From Ruminococcus sp. (lineage in GTDB: Bacteria; Bacillota; Clostridia; Oscillospirales; Ruminococcaceae): a stretch of DNA of 8,414 bases. The first letter of the stretch is position 1. The number at the start of each line of letters is the position of its first letter. The position numbers were made by a program, and so were the translations under genes. The notes beneath the pieces were generated by a model. The model ran no database searches. It was not told the DNA's origin and saw only the letters and a program-made list of their open reading frames with translations. Below are positions 1-5,487 of the stretch, one piece after another. Location of the stretch: positions 1-8,414 of the forward strand of contig JAMPAO010000103.1 of the NCBI GenBank assembly GCA_023667165.1. Direction: 5' to 3'.

Positions 1-389
1 CCGTGAAGTCTGGTGACGTGCCTGTAGGAAATATCCATTTCCCTTGCGATCCGTCCCCAGCTCTGACAGTGCAGATAATACCTGTCAAGAACGCTTCGCA
101 GCCTGTCGTCTTTGACAAGGAAAATAAGCCTCGCAGCCTTTATGTACGGCTCGGATAATTCCTTTGCCGCCCTGTCAGCCTCGGCGCTGTAATCGGCAGC
201 AGCGCACAGACTGCGCTCCACGCTGTTGCCGTTTCGTTTGTGAAAGCTGCCGTCGCTTTCATATCTGACGGTCTTGCCGCTCATAAGCCGCTGCTCATAT
301 GTGCGTGCTTTGTTTCTCAACTCTATGTATTTCAGACCTGCCGCTCTTGCTTCCAAAAGCGTCTGCTTTATCTCTTTCACGCTTTGCAT
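1..389 (-). CDS. DUF1492/ArpU-like phage transcriptional regulator, cut by the left window edge
   Basis: The ATG at 389 opens a frame that stays open to base 1, giving 129 residues; the C-terminus lies outside the window. The start has a GGAGC ribosome binding site five bases upstream. The first 90 residues are charged and helical. Residues 97-129 (RSVLDRYYLHCQSWGRIARE, then MDISYRHVTRLH) form a sigma-region-4-like helix-turn-helix with the RYY..xxSW.xIA..xxxS.R.V.RLH pattern I know from DUF1492 and related ArpU-type phage proteins. Members of this group are usually about 140-150 residues, so only a short tail should be missing. They are thought to switch on late genes, and they often sit at the end of the early operon just before terminase. 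That role here is inferred from family and position. It follows the Lar-like gene after a 24-base gap. Confidence 0.8.
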   Translation of the reverse strand, partial: MQSVKEIKQTLLEARAAGLKYIELRNKARTYEQRLMSGKTVRYESDGSFHKRNGNSVERSLCAAADYSAEADRAAKELSEPYIKAARLIFLVKDDRLRSVLDRYYLHCQSWGRIAREMDISYRHVTRLH

Positions 390-413
390 ATGCGCTCCTT
401 TCTTTGGACGTGT

Positions 414-797
414 CTAAATTTTATTGCTGCGGGTATTCCATTTTTCGATTGACCTTTCCGTAAATTCTGTTATTTCTGCAACGGATATGCAGTCATGCTT
501 TGAACTGTAATTAATTGAAAGACAATAGCTGCACCTTTGACAGCCAATGTTGATTCGGTATTCTCCAAAACTGTGCTTGTAAAACTCGGAATGTATTTCT
601 TCTTCTCCGCAAAACGGACAAGGCTTTAATTTGATTTTGTCTGTCAAAGCGTCAGCGGCAGGAATTTCCTCAAGTTCGCTTATCGCCGTATCAATTGTCT
701 TATCCCAACCGTTTGCCCAGCTTTCGGGTTCGGCGTCACACCCGCCTATACCGTGCAGCATTTGGTAAACCTTTTCACGTTCTATGTATTCGCTCAT
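414..797 (-). CDS. Lar-like zinc-ribbon phage protein
   Basis: This 127-residue protein starts at an ATG with a GGGGGAG ribosome binding site at 804-810. Residues 57-64 read KLKPCPFCG, a second CxxC pair is at C86 and C89, and the C-terminus carries W120-N-T-R. This PCPFCG ... CxxC ... WNTR layout is the hallmark of the Lar restriction-alleviation family, in which four cysteines should bind zinc. An N-terminal extension of about 50 residues (MSEYIEREKVYQML onward) is absent from the short classical Lar proteins but, from memory, is common in Clostridia prophage versions. E. coli Rac Lar relieves type I restriction; most family members are untested, so anti-restriction activity is only a possibility here. 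Two hairpins lie directly upstream. The gene ends with TAG, and the DUF1492-like gene follows. Confidence 0.75.
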   Translation of the reverse strand: MSEYIEREKVYQMLHGIGGCDAEPESWANGWDKTIDTAISELEEIPAADALTDKIKLKPCPFCGEEEIHSEFYKHSFGEYRINIGCQRCSYCLSINYSSKHDCISVAEITEFTERSIEKWNTRSNKI

Positions 798-817
798 TTC
801 GATCTCCCCCTATCTCG

Positions 818-838
818 GTTCTCCAACTGTTGGAGAAC
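818..838 (-). promoter_or_regulatory. Perfect hairpin/palindrome just upstream of the Lar-like gene
   Basis: The arms GTTCTCCAAC (818-827) and GTTGGAGAAC (829-838) are exact inverted complements around a single central base. The element lies in the 46-base gap between the stop of the upstream hypothetical gene (844) and the ribosome binding site of the Lar-like gene (804-810). No U-tract follows on the transcribed strand, so it is a poor intrinsic terminator. It could be a protein operator or an RNA processing or stability hairpin; a one-base loop is sterically tight for RNA, so the real loop would be a few bases larger. Confidence 0.6.
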
Positions 839-843
839 TCCGT

Positions 844-1323
844 TTACTTTTCAGAATGAATGCTGCTTGCATTCATCTCAAGTTTTTGCAAAACAGTTTT
901 TTCGGTAACGTCCTCGCCTCGTGCTGCCGATATGATTGCCAAAGCCTTACGCAGTGCCTCGACAACATCTTCAGGCAGTTTTAAGGACGTTTTACACAAC
1001 GAAGAACATAAAAGCTCGGTTGCCTTTATTGTTTCCTGATGTTTTTTGCACACCTGAGAATATTTCAAATACTGGTCAAGATCATTGCGGTACTGAGAAA
1101 AATACTTCTGCTTTAATGCAACGGCTTCGTCCTGAGACAATTCTCCATGATTAAAACGTTCGTATACACCGCAAAGCCTTTCAAAATATCTGTATTCCGC
1201 AGCAGGAAAATCAGAATAATCAATAGTCTTTCCCTGACAGCCTGCCCTGTAGCAGTCAGTCTCGATTTTTTTGAAAACCTCGGGATCGAGGAAATCAATC
1301 CGTTCTTTGTTATCTATTTTCAA
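844..1323 (-). CDS. Hypothetical phage protein, 159 aa
   Basis: The reading frame begins at a TTG codon at 1323, preceded at 6 bases by GGAGGTG (1330-1336), so the rare start is well supported; no ATG lies nearby in frame. The initiator gene stops at 1327, a gap of three bases, which implies translational coupling. The protein is soluble, helical and charged, with no signal peptide or membrane segment. Residues 40-85 have a pattern around YFERLCGVYERFNHGELSQ that resembles hypothetical proteins I have seen beside replication initiators in Clostridia prophages, but I cannot name a family. Cysteines at 24, 29, 51, 92, 106 and 110 do not form a clear metal site. Position suggests an accessory role in replication; this is a guess. 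The 3' end carries a hairpin at 856-876. Confidence 0.7.
   Translation of the reverse strand: MKIDNKERIDFLDPEVFKKIETDCYRAGCQGKTIDYSDFPAAEYRYFERLCGVYERFNHGELSQDEAVALKQKYFSQYRNDLDQYLKYSQVCKKHQETIKATELLCSSLCKTSLKLPEDVVEALRKALAIISAARGEDVTEKTVLQKLEMNASSIHSEK
856..876 (-). promoter_or_regulatory. Second hairpin at the 3' end of the upstream gene
   Basis: ATGAATGC (856-863) and GCATTCAT (869-876) form perfect 8-bp arms around a 5-base loop. This lies within the last codons of the hypothetical gene, 17 bases from the 818-838 hairpin. No U-run follows on the minus strand. The pair resembles an intercistronic RNA structure, but no function can be read from sequence alone. Confidence 0.45.
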
Positions 1324-1326
1324 TTA

Positions 1327-2157
1327 TTACACCTCCGGTGTATGGTTTTTTGCAAATTCCTCAATAGCCTTTATGTCAAATGAGGAACTGTTCAGAGGCT
1401 TGATATTATCCTTTTCAAGCCAATTTATGAAAGTGTCGTAATGATTGGAAAAGGGCTTTTTTCCGCTTGATTCGATGTATCTGTCGATCTTATCGGCATA
1501 CTTTAAAACGGTTTCTTTGCCGTATTTATCGGAGAGTTCATCAAATTGTGCGTTTGTAAGTCTGACATGTCCGTGCGGTCCGTAGGTTGTGCTGTCCGTA
1601 TGCGGACACACACTACTTTTATCTACTTTACTTTCTTTTACTTTACTATACTTTACTTTGTGGGGGTTATTCTCGGAATTACAAGAGTTATTCTCGGAAT
1701 TATAGAAGTTATTCCGAGAATAACTATCATCAGGGCGCACTTTAATAAAGCTCCGGGTCTCGCTTTTTTTCAAAAGCCAGAGCTTAGGATCAACCTGCAC
1801 GGGATTTTTCAAAGCACGCTGTTTTACAGCCTCTTGATATCTCCGCTGTATTCCCTCGGACGTCAGAATCTTGTCCGCCTTAAAAAGTGTGCCGTCAAAC
1901 AGTGACCGTTTAAGGAAGAAGCTTAACATCAGTCCTATTTTTTCACTCGTCATTCCCAGATCTGCGGAAACAACATACATAAAATCATCATCAAAAGTAA
2001 GATAATATCCGTTTTTGTAAATTTCGCAAAGTAAATATATGTATAGCAGAACGCCGTCGGAACCGTAATTTCCCCGTACGATTTTGATTTTTTTGTCCGA
2101 GAAAAAACTTACATCAAGCGGGAAATACTCAAGCCCCTTTTTCTGCGGTCTTGCCAT
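1327..2157 (-). CDS. Phage replication initiator (replisome organizer) with DUF4373-like N-terminus
   Basis: This 276-residue protein starts at an ATG with AAGGAGGTGAT upstream. Residues 8-113 (GLEYFPLDVSFFSDKKIK onward) match the Lin1244/Lin1753 (DUF4373) type of winged-helix DNA-binding domain found in Firmicutes phage initiators. Residues 114-197 are a low-complexity linker with NSENN repeats and three KV(K/D)xS pentads (K167-S181). Residues 198-250 (VRLTNAQFDELSDKYGKE ... NWLEKD) match the C-terminal module common to these initiators. The family is thought to melt the phage origin and bring in the host replicative helicase. The DNA coding for the linker carries direct and inverted repeats that probably form the origin, so the protein likely binds inside its own gene, as phage lambda O does. 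No helicase or loader gene follows in the window, which suggests reliance on host DnaB/DnaC-type proteins. Confidence 0.85.
   Translation of the reverse strand: MARPQKKGLEYFPLDVSFFSDKKIKIVRGNYGSDGVLLYIYLLCEIYKNGYYLTFDDDFMYVVSADLGMTSEKIGLMLSFFLKRSLFDGTLFKADKILTSEGIQRRYQEAVKQRALKNPVQVDPKLWLLKKSETRSFIKVRPDDSYSRNNFYNSENNSCNSENNPHKVKYSKVKESKVDKSSVCPHTDSTTYGPHGHVRLTNAQFDELSDKYGKETVLKYADKIDRYIESSGKKPFSNHYDTFINWLEKDNIKPLNSSSFDIKAIEEFAKNHTPEV
1615..1659 (-). repeat. Three 15-bp AT-rich tandem repeats in the initiator gene
   Basis: Three adjacent 15-bp units occupy 1645-1659, 1630-1644 and 1615-1629. Read on the minus strand they are AAAGTAAAGTATAGT, AAAGTAAAAGAAAGT and AAAGTAGATAAAAGT, coding for KVKYS, KVKES and KVDKS. 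They are A-rich on the coding strand and adjoin the 14-bp repeat set, which would suit the DNA-unwinding part of an origin. Confidence 0.75.
1666..1724. repeat. Iteron-like 14-bp direct and inverted repeats, candidate phage origin
   Basis: GTTATTCTCGGAAT occurs at 1666-1679 and 1687-1700 in direct orientation, 21 bp apart, and as an exact inverted copy (ATTCCGAGAATAAC) at 1711-1724. The second and third copies form an inverted repeat with a 10-bp spacer. Three exact copies at a spacing of about two helical turns look like a binding array for a dimeric initiator. Location inside the initiator gene next to an AT-rich tandem repeat supports an origin; binding is inferred. Confidence 0.6.
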
Positions 2158-2175
2158 AGCTATCCATCACCTCCT

Positions 2176-2628
2176 TCAGCTTAGCAGCCGTACGATCTCA
2201 TATCCTGTCATTCGTTTATCGCAGAAAACAAAATCAACGTTATACTTCTGCTGAATGGTGAAGAGTATCTTAAAAAGCTGCTTGCCGCTTACTGCTTTCG
2301 GAGATGTTCTCAGTCTGGGATTTACCCAGCTCCGGATGTCCGTCAGAGATTTAATGTTACCGCCGTGCTCGCACAGTATAATGATCTTTATGCCGTTTTC
2401 TTGAGCACGCTTAAGCTCCGCCTTAAATCTCTCATGCTGTTGGCAGACATTGCCGCATATTTCCTGCAAATTCTGTTTGCGGTCAATAATGACTCTTGGA
2501 TTATCCAGATTCATGTAATCGCCTACAAACAGCTTTGACGTGTAATGTTTAATATTCATCTCGTCAAAGTAGCTTACGATCTGACGGATCGCCTTTTGCT
2601 TTTCCCTCGAATCAATCTGTATAGTCAT
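2176..2628 (-). CDS. ERCC4-type (XPF-like) nuclease
   Basis: This 150-residue protein is essentially one ERCC4 nuclease domain. Residues 3-10 read IQIDSREK (D6, R8, E9), G36-D37 follow in LFVGDYM, and D49-R50-K51 follow in VIIDRKQNLQE. This matches the D...GD...(E/D)RK...D/E metal-binding core of XPF/Mus81-type nucleases, with Asp in place of the usual Glu of ERK. There is no helicase or helix-hairpin-helix partner domain. I chose the ATG at 2628 because GGAGG lies nine bases upstream; an upstream in-frame start has no comparable site. It overlaps the end of the PD-(D/E)XK nuclease gene by 17 bases. Stand-alone phage proteins of this kind could cut flaps, forks or branched recombination intermediates. 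It sits downstream of RecT, the ATPase and the exonuclease, consistent with a junction-cleaving role, but the substrate is unknown. Confidence 0.8.
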   Translation of the reverse strand: MTIQIDSREKQKAIRQIVSYFDEMNIKHYTSKLFVGDYMNLDNPRVIIDRKQNLQEICGNVCQQHERFKAELKRAQENGIKIIILCEHGGNIKSLTDIRSWVNPRLRTSPKAVSGKQLFKILFTIQQKYNVDFVFCDKRMTGYEIVRLLS

Positions 2629-3403
2629 TCTTAAATTCCTCCGAGGTAATAACCTTATCGAGAACTTTTGTGAATTTACAGTAATTGCAATGTTCACACC
2701 TGACAGGCTCGACGCTTCCTGTTTTTATGTTATGGTAATGAACGATGTTTGCCTTAACAATTTCAAGGGCAGCGTCAAGCTCCGCCTGATCCAGACTTAT
2801 AAGCTGCAGATCTGTTTCTTTCTCTTTTGTGGCGGCGGCAAGAACAAAGGGTAGAGTTTCACCTGTGTTCTGCCTTACGATCTCCTGATATACAGCCCCC
2901 TGTATATCATATCCCCATGCCTCGTAAAAGCTGAGCCTGCCCCTGCCGTTTACATAGATCGGAGAAAAGTCCTTTATGATCTTCAGATCAACAATGGTTT
3001 TATGCTCACGGTAGCTGTCGATCTTGATTTTTACGGGAATGCCCTCAATGTCACCTACCATGATCTTCTGCTTTTCGCCGTCCATTGCTTTCATAAAAAA
3101 GCTGTCACGCTCAATGCGGTTTATTATGTATTCGGCTTGCTTGTACTCTGCTTTTAAGGTGCCTTTCTGTGTGAATATTTCGGGATTTTTAGCCTTGAAA
3201 ATATCAAGCGTCCCCTCGAAATGTGCGTCAACATACAAACCTACAAGCAGGGCGGCAGTCCTTTCCGAACGATATTCATTTTTGATCTCCGCTATAGCTG
3301 CGGCTTCGCAGTTTTCAAACGCCTTGAACTGCGAAACGCTCATATATGCCATGTTATTTTCATACGAAAAATAATCCGCACCGGTAATGCTGTGGGCTAT
3401 CAT
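2612..3403 (-). CDS. PD-(D/E)XK exonuclease-like protein (DUF3799/YqaJ-like) with Cas4/AddB-like cysteines
   Basis: This 263-residue protein starts at ATG 3403, which overlaps the ATPase stop as ATGA and has a GGAGGTGA site seven bases upstream. The active-site pattern is clear: H61 in YVDAHFEG, D129 in KIKID, D139-L-K141 in IVDLK, and Q168xxxY172 in YDIQGAVYQEI, the QxxxY motif typical of lambda-exonuclease, RecB and AddB-type nucleases. One cysteine (C32 in FENC) precedes the nuclease core and three follow it (C236, C239, C242 in RCEHCNYC). That 1+3 arrangement is like the iron-sulfur site of Cas4 and AddB. In phages this family usually works with a RecT-type annealer, chewing one strand of a DNA end so the annealer can load. 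Neighbours RecT and ATPase support that role. Exact directionality cannot be seen. Confidence 0.82.
   Translation of the reverse strand: MIAHSITGADYFSYENNMAYMSVSQFKAFENCEAAAIAEIKNEYRSERTAALLVGLYVDAHFEGTLDIFKAKNPEIFTQKGTLKAEYKQAEYIINRIERDSFFMKAMDGEKQKIMVGDIEGIPVKIKIDSYREHKTIVDLKIIKDFSPIYVNGRGRLSFYEAWGYDIQGAVYQEIVRQNTGETLPFVLAAATKEKETDLQLISLDQAELDAALEIVKANIVHYHNIKTGSVEPVRCEHCNYCKFTKVLDKVITSEEFKNDYTD
2886..2909 (-). other. Perfect 10-bp stem-loop within the nuclease gene
   Basis: The arms TGATATACAG (2886-2895) and CTGTATATCA (2900-2909) are exact complements around a four-base loop (CCCC on +, GGGG in the mRNA). The hairpin spans the codons for the QxxxY catalytic motif. It may be a by-product of coding constraint. 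Confidence 0.4.
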
Positions 3404-4830
3404 AAATACATCACCTCCATTTCGGAATTGTCGGTTGTCCTTGCTGCAATAAACTGTACGCCCTTTTCCCTGCATTTGCCGTACAGTCTTTCACGGTTTT
3501 CTGCACTGAGTTTTTCAGCTCCGTCAATAAGAATGATTTGCAGACTGTTGGGCTTTGAGAGAGCAACGTCAATGCAAAGCTCCAGCTGCTCGCCTTCGGA
3601 AAGATTTGATACCGGCAGTCCATTTATAAGCGGTATGCCCTTTTCTACAGTGAGACCCTTAATGGGGAGTGAGGCATTTTCAAGTATTTTCCCGGGAAGT
3701 GAGCGTGCAAGCTCAATTTTACCGGTAATTATATTTGAAATGTCTGTGAGTTTAGCCACATCCGCCTGCATGACTTTCATACGGTTATATTCATTGATGA
3801 ATTTCTTCATTTCCTCTGCAAAAGCCGCCTGCTTTTCCATTTCGATTGTATCAACAGGGGTCTTATTTGCATATTCATCAGCGACTTTAATGTCAGCGCC
3901 GAGCTTGGAGACCTGTTCATTGTACCTGCTTTCCGCAAGTGCGATCTTATCGGAGAGCGTTCCGTCAAGGGAATCGATCTTGTCCTGTGCTGCGGAGATC
4001 TCTGCTTTCATTCTTTCAATGGATTTAAGCAGTGATTCACGTGTTGACGCAATGGTCAGCTTTTCCGCAGCTATCTCCGATTCCATTTCTCCCTGCAAGC
4101 CCCTTATTTTACCGTCATAGCTTGCCTTAAATTCCTTTGCCCGTTCAATTCTGTTATTATGTTCCTTTGCCTGATTTATCTTTTGATAAGCGGCAGCAAG
4201 ATCATAATTTTCCCATTCCTTGGCATTGAAATCTTCCGGAAGATCCTTTGCTATATCAGCAATAAATGCTTTCTGATTGCGGATATCGCGGTTTATGTCC
4301 TGCCTTTTTTTGAAATAATAACCGTTTTCCGACTGTATGTCCGACAGAACCTGCAATATGTTCTGACTGTAATCAATATCCTGTGGAATTTCTCCGAACT
4401 GTTCTTTGATCCAGTTCAGATCCCACGGAAAATCAATAAGGTCAAGAATTGCGCGGTTTTGCTCTTTTTTCGTCATCTGAGTAAAAGCAACGGGGTCAAG
4501 CTGCAGGGGAGTAAACAACTGACGGAGAAAGCTCTCGGGGGAGGAAACCTCATTGCCGCATTCCTTGACGGATTTATAATCGGACTGTTCAGAGCGTTTC
4601 TTTCGATTGATATACACACCCGTATCGGTTTCAACGATTATTTCCCCCTCATTTTCGCCTTTATGAAGTATGTAATCCCGACCGCTGCTGTTCGTAAGTG
4701 CATAGCGTATCGAGTCAATGACAGAGGTTTTTCCCGTTCCGTTAGTGCCTGTAATTTCAACGCTGCGGCTGTCAAGCTCTGTTTCCTTGATACCGAAAAG
4801 ATTTCGTATTTTTATTTTAGTTATTTTCAT
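3400..4830 (-). CDS. SbcC/RecF-like AAA ATPase of phage recombination module
   Basis: This 476-residue protein opens with MKITKIKIRNLFGI, the typical N-terminal strand of SMC/Rad50/RecF ATPases. It has Walker A at 28-35 (GTNGTGKT), a coiled-coil-rich middle at about 215-355, an ABC-type signature at 410-415 (LSEGEQ) and a Walker B region at 430-440 (LQIILIDGAEK). Its Walker B has D436 separated from E439 rather than a direct DE pair. It is far shorter than SbcC or Rad50 (about 1,000 residues or more), and no CxxC zinc hook is visible in the coil. No SbcD/Mre11-type phosphoesterase is present in the window; instead the next gene, overlapping at ATGA, is a PD-(D/E)XK nuclease. I infer that the ATPase drives or positions that nuclease or RecT on DNA ends. 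GGAGG lies eight bases before ATG 4830, 17 bases after the recT stop. Confidence 0.85.
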   Translation of the reverse strand: MKITKIKIRNLFGIKETELDSRSVEITGTNGTGKTSVIDSIRYALTNSSGRDYILHKGENEGEIIVETDTGVYINRKKRSEQSDYKSVKECGNEVSSPESFLRQLFTPLQLDPVAFTQMTKKEQNRAILDLIDFPWDLNWIKEQFGEIPQDIDYSQNILQVLSDIQSENGYYFKKRQDINRDIRNQKAFIADIAKDLPEDFNAKEWENYDLAAAYQKINQAKEHNNRIERAKEFKASYDGKIRGLQGEMESEIAAEKLTIASTRESLLKSIERMKAEISAAQDKIDSLDGTLSDKIALAESRYNEQVSKLGADIKVADEYANKTPVDTIEMEKQAAFAEEMKKFINEYNRMKVMQADVAKLTDISNIITGKIELARSLPGKILENASLPIKGLTVEKGIPLINGLPVSNLSEGEQLELCIDVALSKPNSLQIILIDGAEKLSAENRERLYGKCREKGVQFIAARTTDNSEMEVMYL

Positions 4831-4847
4831 TTTTATACCTCCGATAA

Positions 4848-5474
4848 TTACAAATTAACTCTTTCAGCGGGTCTTATATCCTCAACCTCTCCCTCAACAT
4901 GTACGCCCATAAGCACTTCGGGGCAGTATACACGTGCAAAGAAGGCTGAAGCTCTGTATGCAAGCATTAACTCAGGCATATTAGTCCATTTGGGATTTTT
5001 TGAAAGCCAGCCCTCGGATTTTGCCATTTTCAGCGTAACCTCCGGACCCTCGACTTTATCTCCTGTATCAGACCAGATACCCACAAGCATACAGCCTCTG
5101 CTGTCAGTGCCCTTTTCTCCGAAATACACAGGACGAACCGAGCCCTGTCTGAACTTCCCGCATCCGTCTATAAGAGCCTTGCAAGCCTGTCCGCTCCATG
5201 ACGGCTTGCCCTTGACAACGTACAGCGACTGCATGACCATAAGAGGAGATACCCCCATACGGTTTGCCATATCCACAGCTATGGCACAGTCGGCGGGTTT
5301 GTTCTTGTATGAATCGGGAATTATATCTGCCGTGGAGATCACCTGAGCCAGCTTATATGCTCTTGAAAAATCGGCAACAATATTTGCAGCGGGCTGATGA
5401 ATTTTCTCGGAGATCTCATTTGCATTCTGCTGATTTGTTATCTGTATTTCCTGTTTTACTTCCGTATTTTCCAT
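4848..5474 (-). CDS. recT: RecT-family single-strand annealing protein
   Basis: The 208-residue protein starts at ATG 5474, which directly follows AAAGGAGGAGC in a 13-base gap; an upstream extension of the frame lacks such a site. Residues 65-102 (AIAVDMANRMGVSPLMVMQS followed by LYVVKGKPSWSGQACKALI) and 163-190 (WTNMPELMLAYRASAFFARV, then YCPEVLMG) are the two conserved blocks of RecT-like annealing proteins. The first 35 residues are polar and probably flexible. It is somewhat shorter than E. coli RecT (269 residues). RecT forms oligomers on single-stranded DNA and anneals complementary strands during phage recombination. The nuclease and ATPase encoded downstream are its likely partners. 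The C-terminus is acidic (EGEVEDIRPAERVNL), as often seen where single-strand DNA proteins contact partners. Assignment to RecT rather than to another annealer family rests on the motif blocks. Confidence 0.88.
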   Translation of the reverse strand: MENTEVKQEIQITNQQNANEISEKIHQPAANIVADFSRAYKLAQVISTADIIPDSYKNKPADCAIAVDMANRMGVSPLMVMQSLYVVKGKPSWSGQACKALIDGCGKFRQGSVRPVYFGEKGTDSRGCMLVGIWSDTGDKVEGPEVTLKMAKSEGWLSKNPKWTNMPELMLAYRASAFFARVYCPEVLMGVHVEGEVEDIRPAERVNL

Positions 5475-5487
5475 TTTAGCTCCTCCT

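Noticed and set aside
3221..4120. Plus-strand open frame of 299 codons opposite the nuclease and ATPase genes
   Set aside because: Ser-rich low-complexity translation antisense to well-supported coding sequence; shadow frame.
4159..5346. Plus-strand open frame of 395 codons opposite the ATPase and recT genes
   Set aside because: It runs antisense across two clearly recognised genes and the gap between them, lacks a convincing ribosome binding site, and its hydrophobic, Ser/Cys/Phe-rich translation matches no family. It is explained by codon bias on the other strand.
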